The translations under genes and the position numbers were made by a program. The notes under the pieces were generated by a model that did no database searches, was not told the DNA's origin, and worked only from the letters and a program-made list of their open reading frames with translations. DNA of 63,392 nucleotides. Origin: Microbacterium oleivorans NBRC 103075 (GTDB taxonomy: Bacteria > Actinomycetota > Actinomycetes > Actinomycetales > Microbacteriaceae). Positions 15,969 through 24,519 of this stretch are shown one piece after another. Location: contig NZ_BCRG01000016.1 in the NCBI RefSeq assembly GCF_001552475.1, forward strand, positions 1 to 63,392, in the 5' to 3' direction. Numbering within the stretch: the stretch's first letter is position 1; the number at the start of each line of letters is the position of its first letter.

Positions 15969-16673
15969 ATGCCCACGCCTGCCACCACCGCATCCCACGC
16001 TCACATCGTCGAGACCCTCGGCCGGAGGATCGTCGGCGGTGAGCTGCCGCCCGGAACCGGGCTGACCCTCGCCGGTCTCGAGGAGTCGTTCACTGCATCG
16101 CGGACGGTCGTGCGCGAAGCGGTCCGGGTCCTCGAAGCGCACGGGCTGCTGACCTCGCGTCGCCGCGTCGGGCTCGTCGTCCGTCCGCAGGCGGAGTGGG
16201 ACATCCTCAACGCGGACATCATCGAGTGGTCGCTCGACAGTCCGCGCCGGCGCGACGTGCTGATCGAGCTGACCGACCTGCGCGTCGCCGTCGAACCCGT
16301 CGCCGCCCGGCTGGCCGCGGAACGGGCGGGGGATGCCGATCGCGACGAGCTCGTGCGGTGGGCCACGCTGCTCAGCGACCTCGGAAGTCAGGGGCTCGGC
16401 GACTCGGACGAGTATCTCGATGCCGACATCGCCTACCACCGGCTGCTGCTGAAAGCCTCGGGCAACGCTCTCTTCGAGAAGCTCGGTGACCCCATCGCCG
16501 AGATCCTGCGCGGCCGATCGGTGCGAGGGCTGACGCCCGGGATGCCGCGCGTCGGCACCCTCGAGGCTCACCTCGCGACGGCCCAGGCGATCCGCGACGG
16601 GCGCGGCGCCGACGCGGAGGCCTCGGCCCGGGAGCACCTGACCCTCGTCTCCGGCGAGGTCGAGGAAGTCTGA
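15969..16673 (+). CDS. GntR family (FadR subfamily) regulator of the gluconate operon
   Basis: The 234-residue protein has an N-terminal winged helix (IVGGELPPGTGLTLAGLEESF, SRTVVREAVRVLEAHGLL) at about residues 15-75. An all-helical FCD ligand domain follows, with the metal/ligand signature DIAYHRLLLKASGN (Asp-x3-His) and later EHL. It is divergent from gntP-idnO-idnD-gntK, so gluconate, idonate or a phosphorylated product is the likely effector (inference). GAAGGA precedes the ATG. Confidence 0.92.
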   Translation: MPTPATTASHAHIVETLGRRIVGGELPPGTGLTLAGLEESFTASRTVVREAVRVLEAHGLLTSRRRVGLVVRPQAEWDILNADIIEWSLDSPRRRDVLIELTDLRVAVEPVAARLAAERAGDADRDELVRWATLLSDLGSQGLGDSDEYLDADIAYHRLLLKASGNALFEKLGDPIAEILRGRSVRGLTPGMPRVGTLEAHLATAQAIRDGRGADAEASAREHLTLVSGEVEEV

Positions 16674-16684
16674 CCCGCGGACGC

Positions 16685-16713
16685 TTGACGCGCATACCCT
16701 AGGGGGGTACCGT
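16685..16713 (+). promoter_or_regulatory. csoR promoter with copper operator in the spacer
   Basis: TTGACG (16685-16690) and TACCGT (16708-16713) are 17 bp apart. The spacer holds ATACCCTAGGGGGGTAC (16694-16710), a pseudo-palindrome with the G/C-run core typical of CsoR operators. Bound apo-CsoR would cover the promoter; Cu(I) would release it. Confidence 0.75.
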
Positions 16714-16720
16714 ATCCAGC

Positions 16721-17002
16721 ATGAACGGGTACGACGCGAACAAGGACGACCTGCAGAAGCGGCTCCGCCGCGTTGAAGGTCAGGTGCGCGGCATCGCGCG
16801 CATGGTCGACGAGGACAAGTACTGCATCGACATCCTCACGCAGGTCTCCGCCGCGACGAAGGCGCTCGAGACCGTCGCACTGTCGCTGCTGTCGGATCAC
16901 CTCAGCCACTGCGTCGCCGAGGCGAGCGCCGAAGGCGGCCAGGTTGCCGCCGACAAGATCCGCGAGGCGAACGACGCGATCGCGCGTCTCGTCCGCTCCT
17001 GA
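16721..17002 (+). CDS. csoR: Copper-sensing repressor CsoR
   Basis: The 93-residue all-helical metal-sensing repressor has LRRVEGQVRGIARMVDEDKYC and LLSDHLSHCV. The Cu(I) ligands Cys35, His60 and Cys64 match the C-H-C set of mycobacterial CsoR. It represses the promoter just upstream and so the downstream copZ and copA, releasing DNA when Cu(I) binds. It starts the operon, 26 nt before the chaperone gene. Confidence 0.95.
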   Translation: MNGYDANKDDLQKRLRRVEGQVRGIARMVDEDKYCIDILTQVSAATKALETVALSLLSDHLSHCVAEASAEGGQVAADKIREANDAIARLVRS

Positions 17003-17028
17003 ACTCACACACTCCCGGAGGAAATGAG

Positions 17029-17316
17029 ATGACCGACCGCACCCAGCTCGGACTCACCGACGTCTCCACATCCGCGTCCGCTGCGGCACCGGCATCCGCC
17101 GTCAACGAAGAACTCCTCGTCGCCGGGATGACGTGTGCGCATTGCGCCGCTAGCGTCCGCGAGGAGCTCTCAGAGATCGACGGTGTCGAGGCCGTGTCCG
17201 TCGACCTCGTCGCCGGCGGTACCTCGCACGTCACCGTGCACAGCGCGACCCCCCTCGACGACGACGCCCTGACCGCCGCCATCGAGGAGGCCGGATACAC
17301 CCGGGTGTCCGCGTGA
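17029..17316 (+). CDS. copZ: CopZ-like copper chaperone (HMA domain)
   Basis: The 95-residue protein has one heavy-metal-associated domain at about residues 28-95, with the Cu(I)-binding motif [11 protein letters not shown]. The preceding 27 residues are a low-complexity Ser/Ala leader. It delivers copper to the ATPase encoded next. GGAGGA precedes the ATG, and its stop overlaps the copA start (GTGA). Confidence 0.92.
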   Translation: MTDRTQLGLTDVSTSASAAAPASAVNEELLVAGMTCAHCAASVREELSEIDGVEAVSVDLVAGGTSHVTVHSATPLDDDALTAAIEEAGYTRVSA

Positions 17317-19487
17317 GCACCGACGTCGAGCTCGACATCTCGGGGATGACGTGCGCCTCGTGCGCCACCCGGATCGAGCGGAAACTCAACAAGTTGCCCG
17401 GCGTCGAGGCATCCGTCAACTACGCGACCGAGAAGGCGCGCGTGCGGGCGGATGGCGTCGAGACGACGCAGCTCATCGCGACGGTCGAGGCGGCGGGGTA
17501 CGGCGCGACGGTGCCGGCCCCCGAGCCCGAGACGGCCGAGCGGGATGACGAGACGAAGCCGCTCCGCCAGCGGCTGCTGATCAGCGCCGCGCTGTCGCTG
17601 CCGGTCGCCGTGATGTCGATGATCCCGGCGCTGCAGTTCGAGAACTGGCAGTGGCTCGCGCTGACGCTCGCCGCTCCCGTCGCGGTCTGGGGTGCGTGGC
17701 CGTTCCACCGGGCGGCCGCCGTCAACTTGCGCCACGGCGCCGCGACGATGGACACCCTCATCAGCCTCGGCGTGATCGCCTCGCTCGGCTGGTCGCTCTA
17801 CGCGCTCTTCTTCGGCGGCGCCGGCATGCCCGGCATGACGATGACCTTCACGCTCGTCGGTGCGCCGCGGGCGGGCGGGCACGAGATCTACCTCGAAGTC
17901 GCGGCCCTCGTCACGGTGTTCATCCTCGCGGGCCGGTACATCGAGGCCCGCGCGAAGCGGGCATCGTCCGAGGCGCTGCGCGCACTGCTCGAACTCGGGG
18001 CGACGGATGCCGCGAAGCTGCAAAACGGTGTCGAGACGCGCGTGCCGGTCTCGCAGCTCGTCGTAGGTGACACGGTCGTCGTGCGCCCCGGCGAGAAGAT
18101 CCCGTCGGACGGACTCGTCACCGCGGGGATGAGCAGCGTCGACGCGAGCATGCTGACCGGCGAGTCGATGCCGGTCGAGGTCGCCGAGGGCTCGCGCGTC
18201 GTCGGCGCGACGATCAACGTCGGCGGTCGACTCGAGGTGCAGATCACGCGCGTCGGTGCCGACACCGAACTCGCCCGGATGCGGCGGCTCATGGAGGAGG
18301 CGCAGACCGGCAAGGCTGACGTGCAGCGCCTCGCCGACCGGGTGTCGGCCGTCTTCGTCCCCGTCGTGATCGGGCTCGCGCTCGCCGCCCTCGTCGGCTG
18401 GACGATCGCCGGCGCGCCGTGGGAACTCGCCTTCACTGCCGCGGTCGCGACGCTCATCATCGCGTGCCCGTGCGCGCTGGGGCTCGCGACCCCGACCGCC
18501 CTGCTGGTCGGCACCGGACGGGGGTCGCAGCTCGGCATCCTGATCCGCGGACCTCAGGTGCTCGAGCAGACCCGCACCGTCGACACGATCGTCCTCGACA
18601 AGACCGGCACCGTCACGACGGGACGCATGAGCGTCACCGACGTGCTGCCTGCGGGTGTCTCTCGCGAGGAACTGCTCGCCGTGGCGGCATCCGTCGAGGC
18701 GGGATCGGAGCACCCGGTCGCTCGCGCCATCGTCGAAGCCGCGCCGGCGGGACGCGTTGAGTCGTTCCAGTCGCACGCCGGTTTCGGTGTGCAGGGGGTC
18801 GTCGATGGCGCCGCGGTCGTCGCCGGCCGGCCGTCGTGGCTCGCGGAGCAGTGGGCCGTCGAGGTGCCCGCCGATCTGCCCGAGGGAACGGTGGTCGCGG
18901 TCGCCCGTGACGGTGCGTACCTCGGCGCGATCGTCGTCGCCGACACGGTCAAGCCCTCGAGCGCGGCGGCGATCGCCCGGTTCCGTGAACTCGGTCTCGA
19001 GCCGATCCTGCTCACCGGCGACACCGCCTCGTCGGCGTCGCGCGTCGCCGCCGAGGTCGGCATCGAGCGCGTCGAAGCGGGTGTGACTCCGGCGGGCAAG
19101 CTCGACACGATCCGCCGCCTGCAGGGCGAGGGCCGGGTCGTCGCGATGGCGGGCGACGGCGTCAACGACGCCGCGGCGCTCGCGGCCGCCGACCTCGGCA
19201 TCGCGATGGGCGGCGGGACGGATGCGGCGATCGCGGCATCCGACATCACCGTCGTTTCGGGCGACCTGGTCGTCGTCGCCGATGCGGTGCGCCTAGCCCG
19301 GCGGACCCTCGGGATCATCAAGGGCAACCTGTTCTGGGCCTTCGCGTACAACGTCGCGGCGATCCCGCTCGCGATGGCCGCGCTGCTGAACCCGCTCGTC
19401 GCGGCGGCGGCGATGGCACTGTCGTCGGTGTTCGTGGTGACGAACAGCCTGCGGCTGCGCGGGTTCCAGGGGTCGAGCCGGGGCTGA
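17313..19487 (+). CDS. copA: Copper-exporting P1B-type ATPase
   Basis: The 724-residue inner-membrane pump expels Cu(I). One N-terminal metal-binding domain has [12 protein letters not shown]. Then come the TGES actuator loop ([10 protein letters not shown]), the transmembrane CPC motif ([11 protein letters not shown], about residue 386), the phosphorylation site DKTGT (about 429), the EHPVARAI nucleotide motif and [10 protein letters not shown] (about 613). All key residues are present. GTG start overlapping copZ. Palindromic repeat copy 1 lies just downstream. Confidence 0.97.
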   Translation: MSTDVELDISGMTCASCATRIERKLNKLPGVEASVNYATEKARVRADGVETTQLIATVEAAGYGATVPAPEPETAERDDETKPLRQRLLISAALSLPVAVMSMIPALQFENWQWLALTLAAPVAVWGAWPFHRAAAVNLRHGAATMDTLISLGVIASLGWSLYALFFGGAGMPGMTMTFTLVGAPRAGGHEIYLEVAALVTVFILAGRYIEARAKRASSEALRALLELGATDAAKLQNGVETRVPVSQLVVGDTVVVRPGEKIPSDGLVTAGMSSVDASMLTGESMPVEVAEGSRVVGATINVGGRLEVQITRVGADTELARMRRLMEEAQTGKADVQRLADRVSAVFVPVVIGLALAALVGWTIAGAPWELAFTAAVATLIIACPCALGLATPTALLVGTGRGSQLGILIRGPQVLEQTRTVDTIVLDKTGTVTTGRMSVTDVLPAGVSREELLAVAASVEAGSEHPVARAIVEAAPAGRVESFQSHAGFGVQGVVDGAAVVAGRPSWLAEQWAVEVPADLPEGTVVAVARDGAYLGAIVVADTVKPSSAAAIARFRELGLEPILLTGDTASSASRVAAEVGIERVEAGVTPAGKLDTIRRLQGEGRVVAMAGDGVNDAAALAAADLGIAMGGGTDAAIAASDITVVSGDLVVVADAVRLARRTLGIIKGNLFWAFAYNVAAIPLAMAALLNPLVAAAAMALSSVFVVTNSLRLRGFQGSSRG

Positions 19488-19542
19488 GGGTGGTGTCGCT
19501 CGCGGGCGCGGTGCGCGCGCGGCGTGCGTGGTGCCGTGCGCG

Positions 19543-19616
19543 GATGCAATAGATCGCGGCCGACACGCCGGACCGCGGCATCCCTCACCGGGGTGTCGCG
19601 TCGGATCTCTTGCATC
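19543..19616. repeat. Palindromic intergenic repeat, copy 1 (74 bp)
   Basis: The left arm begins GATGCAATAGATC (19543-19555) and the right arm ends with its inverse GATCTCTTGCATC (19604-19616), one mismatch in 13. Inner arms continue with CGACACGCCGG and CGGGGTGTCG. The whole can fold into a long hairpin. It lies 55 nt after copA and may act as a terminator or be a REP-like element. Confidence 0.7.
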
Positions 19617-19686
19617 GGCGTACTCCGAAAGCGGCGGGAGCCCCGCAATCCCCCGCTCGGGGGAGGCAGCGGATGGAGCCTCGGCC

Positions 19687-19692
19687 TACCGT
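19687..19692 (+). promoter_or_regulatory. -10 hexamer of a likely leaderless transcript (TACCGT)
   Basis: TACCGT stands 7 nt before the ATG at 19700. No ribosome site separates them. Confidence 0.5.
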
Positions 19693-19699
19693 CGGGGGC

Positions 19700-19873
19700 A
19701 TGGACATCACTCAGCTGTCTCGAGCCTCAGCGGGAGCGACGGCCGCCGTTATCCTCGCCTTCGCGGTCGGTCTGATCACCGACAACGCCCTCATCGGACT
19801 CGTCGCGGGCGCGACGCTCATCGGCCCGGGCGCCTATCTCGCCCTGCGGACATCTGCCACCAGCGGCCGATGA
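19700..19873 (+). CDS. Small two-helix membrane protein
   Basis: The predicted 57-residue protein (MDITQLSRASAGATAAVIL...) has two hydrophobic segments, AAVILAFAVGLI and LIGLVAGATLIGPGAYLAL, with a short DNA loop. I know no family. The ATG at 19700 is chosen because a TAnnnT hexamer sits 7 nt upstream; the longer upstream frame has basic, non-membrane sequence derived from the palindromic repeat. Confidence 0.5.
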   Translation: MDITQLSRASAGATAAVILAFAVGLITDNALIGLVAGATLIGPGAYLALRTSATSGR

Positions 19874-19915
19874 CCGTCGCGTGACCGGTCGATCTCGCGC
19901 GCCTCTCAGTTAGCG

Positions 19916-19987
19916 GATGCACGAGATCCGCCCGGCAGGCTGCGTTGAGGCGTTGATCCCCGCGTGCCCGTGTCGATCTATCGCATC
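19916..19987. repeat. Palindromic intergenic repeat, copy 2 (72 bp)
   Basis: Arms are GATGCACGAGATC (19916-19928) and GATCTATCGCATC (19975-19987). The right arm inverts to GATGCGATAGATC, one mismatch from the GATGCAATAGATC of copies 1 and 3. The interior differs from the other copies. Confidence 0.6.
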
Positions 19988-20031
19988 GGCGCACACCCCT
20001 GCGTGCCGCGGTGCAAGCGATGATGGGGACG

Positions 20032-20532
20032 ATGCTCGCCAACAGCCTTGTCCTTCTCACCCCGATCACTCCCGACCTCGCCCGCCGGATCATCGATCGC
20101 GTGGAGCAACCGGGTGACGACTGGCATCCCGACTACCCGTTCGTCGACGAACTCGACCCGTTGGCCTCGCTGGCGGCCTCGGAACCGTCGGAGACTCCGT
20201 TCACGATGTACGCGATCCGACGTCCTGATGACCGCGTCGCCGTCGGCGGATTCGGGTTCTTCGGCCCGCCCGATGCGAGCGGCGCGGTCGGATTCGGCTA
20301 CGGCCTGATACCCGCGGCACGCGGGCATGGGCTCGCATCGGCCGCGGTCATGCTCGCCCTGCATCACGCCGAGCAGTGGGGTGCGCTTCGCGCGAAGGCC
20401 GACACCGAACGCACCAATGCGGCATCCCGCCGGGTGCTCGAGAAAGCAGGGCTCCGCGAGGTCGGCCGACGTGGCGAACTCGTGGTCTTCGAACGCGCCC
20501 TCGGCACCGTGACACGATCGGTCCATGACTGA
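20032..20532 (+). CDS. GNAT-family N-acetyltransferase
   Basis: The 166-residue protein has the GNAT acetyl-CoA motif in GYGLIPAARGHGLASAAVMLAL and the C-terminal TNAASRRVLEKAGLREVGRR. The substrate is unknown; RimJ/RimL-type acceptors or small molecules are possible. In-frame ATGs at 20020, 20023 and 20032 and a GTG at 20011 all lack a clear ribosome site, so the start is uncertain. It overlaps the next gene by 8 nt. Confidence 0.88.
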   Translation: MLANSLVLLTPITPDLARRIIDRVEQPGDDWHPDYPFVDELDPLASLAASEPSETPFTMYAIRRPDDRVAVGGFGFFGPPDASGAVGFGYGLIPAARGHGLASAAVMLALHHAEQWGALRAKADTERTNAASRRVLEKAGLREVGRRGELVVFERALGTVTRSVHD

Positions 20533-21037
20533 CGCCGTCTACGCCGAACTGGATCGACTGCTGGCCGAACGCGATCGCGACGACATGGCGCCGACGCTGG
20601 CGGCTCTGAAGGTCATCCACGACGAGCATCCGACGGACGCGCGGGTGCTCTACGAGTACGCCGGCGCGCACGACACAGACGGTCATGAAAGGACGGCTGC
20701 CGAGCTCTACGAACAGGCTCTCGCGGCGGGGCTCGCGGGCGATGTCCGTCGCCGATGCCTGCTGCAGTACGGCAGCACGCTGCGCAACCTCGGTCGCTTC
20801 GACGAGTCGATCGCGCTTTTCGCCACGGCACGGGACCAGTTCCCGGATGCCGCATCCCTCGCCGTTTTCGAGGCGATCACGTTGCACGCGGCGGGGTACG
20901 TCCACGCCGCGCTCGGATCGCTCCTCGACGTGATCGCCACCCACGTCGACTCTCCCGAGCTCGAGCGCTACAAGCCGGCGATCCGCGGCAACGCCGCCTA
21001 TCTGCGCGACCTGGGCGCCGGAGAATCCGCCGGCTAG
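20525..21037 (+). CDS. Tetratricopeptide-repeat protein
   Basis: The 170-residue soluble helical protein has about three TPR-like helix pairs (VLYEYAGAHDTDGHERTAAELYEQAL, then LLQYGSTLRNLGRFDESIALFATARDQFP). It resembles small TPR proteins of Gram-positive bacteria and probably mediates a protein contact; no partner is evident. It overlaps the acetyltransferase gene and ends 4 nt inside the convergent MFS gene. Confidence 0.85.
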   Translation: MTDAVYAELDRLLAERDRDDMAPTLAALKVIHDEHPTDARVLYEYAGAHDTDGHERTAAELYEQALAAGLAGDVRRRCLLQYGSTLRNLGRFDESIALFATARDQFPDAASLAVFEAITLHAAGYVHAALGSLLDVIATHVDSPELERYKPAIRGNAAYLRDLGAGESAG

Positions 21038-22320
21038 ATCCCGGCCTCGCCGTGCCGCGCATTGCGCAGCGGCGAGAATACGATCACCAGCGCGGCGACA
21101 GCGAAGACGGCCGCGGCGATTCCGAGGCTCACGCTGTAACCGAGCCAGGTGGCGAGCACCCCCGCGCCGAGGGCGCCGAAGAAGAAGACGATGCGGTTCG
21201 TCGTGCGGATGGTGGCATTCATCCGGCCCTGGATCGCGTCGGGCGCGATCGCCTGGCGATACGAGATCTCGTTCGCGTCCTCGATTCCCATGGCGAGGCC
21301 GAAGAGGAACTGCGCGATCGAGACGACCACGACCAGCAGGACGATGTTCGTCGCGTTGCTGAGCGGCGCGACAGCCAGGAGCAGCCACGGCACGACGGTC
21401 AGGCTCCGGCCGATGAGGATCGCGCGCCCCGCGCCGATCCGCTCGCCGACGGCGGGGGCGATGATTGCACCGAGGAAGCCGCCCACCCCGCCGAAGGCAA
21501 CCGCGATGCCGTAGGCCCAGGCCGGCATCCCCAGTTCTCGGAGGGCGAAGACGGCGAAGACGGTCGCGACGATGCTGTTGCCGAGGAACCACACGTGCAC
21601 GGAGAGCGCCAGCGGGCGGAGCGTCTTGTGCCGGTACGTGAAGCGCATGCCCTCGGCGATGTCATGCCCGATGTGTCGTCCTGCCGCGCGCGGAGCAGGC
21701 GCGGATTCGGTGACGCGGATGCGGGACTGGAGAATCGCGGAGACCGCATGGATGACGGCCTCGAAGACGAAGATGAGGGGCGCGCCGATCAAGGTCAGGA
21801 GAGCGCCACCCGCTGCCGGACCGGCCGTTCCCGCCACGGTCTCGCTCTGGCCGAGTCTCGCGTTCGCCGACACGAGGGACGACCGGGGGACGATCTGCGG
21901 CACGAACGGCTGCTCCGCCGAATGCGCGAACAGCGTCAGCACTCCGAGCGTGAGCATGATGACGGCGAGAGACCAGAACTCGAGCAGGTCGAGCAGGAGG
22001 AGGATCGGGACCGCCGCGAGGACGACCGCGCGCCCGATGCTCGTGAGCACCAGCGTGCGCTGTCGATTCCAGCGGTCCATCAGCGCGCCGATGATGAAAC
22101 CGAGGAAGAGGTACGGCGCGACGCCGAGTGCGCTCAGGATGCCGATCTGGAACGGCGTCGCCGCCACCACCGTGACGATCAGCACCTGGAACGCGACGTT
22201 CGCGATGGACGACCCGAACGCGCGGATCGTCATCGCGGTCCAGAAGAGCCGGAACGCGGGGATGCGCAGGACCTCGGTTCGCCGCCCGTTGTCGGGTGGC
22301 CGCGGGGTCGGTTCGCGCAT
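21034..22320 (-). CDS. MFS transporter, enterobactin-exporter/MefA-like group
   Basis: The 428-residue protein has about 12 helices. FWTAMTIRAFGSSIANVAFQVLIV at helix 1 and GALMDRWNRQRTLVLTSIGRA after helix 2 are typical of the MFS group that includes EntS and macrolide exporters. The substrate is unknown. It is convergent with the TPR gene, and the palindromic repeat copy 3 lies 68 nt upstream of its start. Confidence 0.88.
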   Translation of the reverse strand: MREPTPRPPDNGRRTEVLRIPAFRLFWTAMTIRAFGSSIANVAFQVLIVTVVAATPFQIGILSALGVAPYLFLGFIIGALMDRWNRQRTLVLTSIGRAVVLAAVPILLLLDLLEFWSLAVIMLTLGVLTLFAHSAEQPFVPQIVPRSSLVSANARLGQSETVAGTAGPAAGGALLTLIGAPLIFVFEAVIHAVSAILQSRIRVTESAPAPRAAGRHIGHDIAEGMRFTYRHKTLRPLALSVHVWFLGNSIVATVFAVFALRELGMPAWAYGIAVAFGGVGGFLGAIIAPAVGERIGAGRAILIGRSLTVVPWLLLAVAPLSNATNIVLLVVVVSIAQFLFGLAMGIEDANEISYRQAIAPDAIQGRMNATIRTTNRIVFFFGALGAGVLATWLGYSVSLGIAAAVFAVAALVIVFSPLRNARHGEAGI

Positions 22321-22387
22321 GATGCGACCCTATCGACGGACTCGGCTGTGCCCGCCGCTCGCCCGCCCCCGGCCGCCCGCGGTGGCG

Positions 22388-22461
22388 GATGCAATAGATC
22401 GGGGCCGACACGCCGGTGATGGATGCCGCGGCGCGGCGCGTCGAGCGGCATCCATTGCATC
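22388..22461. repeat. Palindromic intergenic repeat, copy 3 (74 bp)
   Basis: The left arm GATGCAATAGATC (22388-22400) is identical to copy 1 and continues with the same GGCCGACACGCCGG after a one-base change. The right arm ends CATCCATTGCATC (22449-22461), inverse of the left with two mismatches. It lies between the MFS gene start and the csbD terminator. Confidence 0.7.
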
Positions 22462-22505
22462 CGTGCACAGCCCACAGCGCGCCGTCCGGGGTGACGCACA
22501 CGAAG

Positions 22506-22539
22506 GAAGGGCCCCACCGGCTGACCGGCGGGGCCCTTC
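22506..22539 (-). terminator. Intrinsic terminator of the csbD-like gene
   Basis: GAAGGGCCCC (22506-22515) pairs with GGGGCCCTTC (22530-22539); an inner CCGG/CCGG pair shortens the loop to CTGA. It lies 18 nt past the csbD stop. Confidence 0.8.
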
Positions 22540-22557
22540 ACATTCAGTCCAACTGGC

Positions 22558-22728
22558 TTACTTGAACGCGTCCTTGACGTTCTCGCCGGCCTTCTTGAGG
22601 TTCGCTTCGCGCTGGTCGGCTTCGCCCTCGCGGCGAAGGTCCTCGTCATTGCGGTGCTCGCCCAGGGCTTCCTTCGCCTTGCCGGCGATGTCCTGCGCAG
22701 CGTTCTTGATCTTGTCGTCGAGACCCAT
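22558..22728 (-). CDS. CsbD-family stress-response protein
   Basis: The 56-residue hydrophilic helical protein has the CsbD signature MGLDDKIKNAAQDIAGKAKEALG and a Lys/Glu-rich C terminus (NLKKAGENVKDAFK). Family members accumulate in general stress; the molecular role is unknown. The start follows GAGGAG; an upstream in-frame ATG at 22785 would add non-family residues. A strong terminator follows. Confidence 0.9.
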   Translation of the reverse strand: MGLDDKIKNAAQDIAGKAKEALGEHRNDEDLRREGEADQREANLKKAGENVKDAFK

Positions 22729-22815
22729 GGCACACTCCTCAGTTCGTGGGAACCCCAGGATCTGACTCGCGACGATTCCACTCAACCGCTTGATTTCGGC
22801 GCCGATTGGTGAGAG

Positions 22816-23343
22816 TCACAACTCGCGCCGCCGACTCGCCGTCGCTTCGTAGGCGTGCAGCCACACGAGGTCGAACTCCTCGCGGGTGATCCGGCCTCGC
22901 ACGAGGTCCTGCTCCGCATGGTCGAGCTCGTCGGCCTGCTGTTGGATGCGGTGGGCCACATCCAACGCCGACGGCGAGACCTCTCCGGCAAAGAACGTGC
23001 ACCGGACGGAGTGCGCGTCGCGAGCCGCGGCTCGGCCCCGATACGACAGGAACACCCCCGGTCCGACGATCGCCGCGGTCATCAGCAGCAGCGTCGGTAC
23101 CGTCGGAGCGCCCATCCCGACGAGGGCCATCCAGAGGACGAAACCGGCGCAGACGGCGACCTTCCAGAAGGTGGATGCCGCCAGCGCGAACGTGCGCTCA
23201 GCGTCCGAGGACAGCGGCGAGTACACGACGATGCGGTCGGTCACGATGCCGTGACGGGCGACACCGCGCCACACGTGGCCCCAGTGCGGGCGGTCGGAGC
23301 GGAACAGCCGGATGCGGATGCCGGTCGGGTCTACTTGCCGCAT
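22816..23343 (-). CDS. Membrane-anchored protein of unknown function, third gene of a coupled operon
   Basis: The 175-residue protein begins MRQVDPTGIRIRLFRSDRPHWGHVWRG. Two central hydrophobic segments (AVCAGFVLWMALVGMG, TLLLMTAAIVGPGVFL) form a hairpin, followed by a soluble tail. The tail carries a short helical motif resembling SHOCT domains (EQDLVRGRITREEFDLVWL). The start codon at 23343 lies inside the end of the preceding gene (13-nt overlap), indicating coupled translation. I do not know the family for certain. Confidence 0.7.
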   Translation of the reverse strand: MRQVDPTGIRIRLFRSDRPHWGHVWRGVARHGIVTDRIVVYSPLSSDAERTFALAASTFWKVAVCAGFVLWMALVGMGAPTVPTLLLMTAAIVGPGVFLSYRGRAAARDAHSVRCTFFAGEVSPSALDVAHRIQQQADELDHAEQDLVRGRITREEFDLVWLHAYEATASRRREL

Positions 23344-23870
23344 CGCCCCGTCCAGTCCTCGTCGGATTCGCTGTCGACGGCGGGCGCGACCAGCTGGGAG
23401 CGGGCGACGGTCCCTTCGCAGAAGAGCACGATCCGGTCGCCGGGCGACGTGATCGCCGGCAGCAGCGCGGACACCTTCCGGTGCGACGAGCCCGACCCCA
23501 CGACGACGCTCGACACCAGACTGCGATCCGTCGCGCCGCCCAGGAGGAGCACGAGCGTGACCTGGTCGGCGACGTCGTCGAGGTCGCTGTCGACCGACAG
23601 GTGGACCGTGCGGCATGACGGCCCCGGCTCCTCCCGGCCCGTGACCGTGGTCACCACGACGCTGACGAAACGCTCACGGTCGCTGCGTTCGGCCGGCGCG
23701 ATCAGGACGCAGGGAGTCGTCCTCGTCTGAGCCAGCTCCCGTAGCGAACGTCCGCCGATGCGGATGTCGCGTTCCTCGAATCGCGTGCCTGCGGGGAGCA
23801 GAGGCGGTCGTGCGGGCGTGGTCCGCGAGTGCTGCCGCGCGGCGGCGATGATCGTGTGCAGAGCGCTCAT
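23331..23870 (-). CDS. Conserved hypothetical protein, paralogue of its upstream neighbour
   Basis: The 179-residue soluble protein has no known motif that I recognise. The N-terminal third (FEERDIRIGGRSLRELAQTRTTPCVLIA) matches the upstream protein (VAEVRDVSVAGVSLTRLAELEGTPCVMTG), so the two arose by tandem duplication. A later beta-rich part contains VTLVLLLGGATDRSLVSSVVV. Start and upstream stop overlap (TGATG). Confidence 0.65.
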   Translation of the reverse strand: MSALHTIIAAARQHSRTTPARPPLLPAGTRFEERDIRIGGRSLRELAQTRTTPCVLIAPAERSDRERFVSVVVTTVTGREEPGPSCRTVHLSVDSDLDDVADQVTLVLLLGGATDRSLVSSVVVGSGSSHRKVSALLPAITSPGDRIVLFCEGTVARSQLVAPAVDSESDEDWTGRCGK

Positions 23871-24421
23871 CAGCGCACGACCGTCGGGATGTCGGCATCC
23901 GGCGAGACGCGACGGGGCTTCACGTCGCGCAGCGCGAGCGCGCCGGTGCACGGCACCGCGAGCAGGTCGCCCTCGACGAGGTCGGCGGGCAGGATCGCCT
24001 GCATATAGGGCCAGGTGGGCGCGCCGACATCGCCGGGGACGATGTCGAACATCGCCTGCTTCGCGGTGGACGCGCGACCGATGAGGCGGCAGTGCTCCCA
24101 CTGGATCGGGAGGTCGTGGGTGGTGCAGTCGACGAGCGCCAGACGGCGCGCGTCCTGCGAGTCGACGCGCAGCGTCACGCGGAAGACGAGGACGGTGACG
24201 TCCATGCCGATGCCGCGGCGACGGGCATCCTGCGTGTGCGGGTGGGCGAGGTCGCCGGTCATCACGCACGGCGTCCCTTCGAGCTCGGCCAGGCGCGTCA
24301 GCGACACACCCGCCACGGACACATCGCGCACCTCCGCGACGGTGTGCTCGGGCCATGCCCGCCGTTCGATCGGATCGGGGATGCTGCGTCGCAGCGAGGG
24401 GAGGACCGTGGTCAACGTCAT
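23870..24421 (-). CDS. Conserved hypothetical protein, first gene of the coupled operon
   Basis: The 183-residue soluble protein is probably beta-rich (DVTVLVFRVTLRVDSQDARRLALVDCTTHDLPIQW). It shares the GTPCV-type block with the next gene. Its middle part (ILPADLVEGDLLAVPCTGALALRDV) has no recognised function. The three genes 24421-22816 overlap end to end, so their products are likely made together. A link to the third, membrane-anchored product is inferred. Confidence 0.65.
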   Translation of the reverse strand: MTLTTVLPSLRRSIPDPIERRAWPEHTVAEVRDVSVAGVSLTRLAELEGTPCVMTGDLAHPHTQDARRRGIGMDVTVLVFRVTLRVDSQDARRLALVDCTTHDLPIQWEHCRLIGRASTAKQAMFDIVPGDVGAPTWPYMQAILPADLVEGDLLAVPCTGALALRDVKPRRVSPDADIPTVVR

Positions 24422-24507
24422 GAGCACAGTCCTAAGCGCTGGCCGAGGCCCGCGGAACAGGTCCGAACGGAACCCATACGGCCGGCCCGCGCGTCGCATC
24501 CGGCACC

Positions 24508-24513
24508 TAGGGT
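24508..24513 (+). promoter_or_regulatory. -10 hexamer of a likely leaderless transcript (TAGGGT)
   Basis: TAGGGT stands exactly 6 nt before the ATG at 24520. Confidence 0.6.
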
Positions 24514-24519
24514 GAGGGG

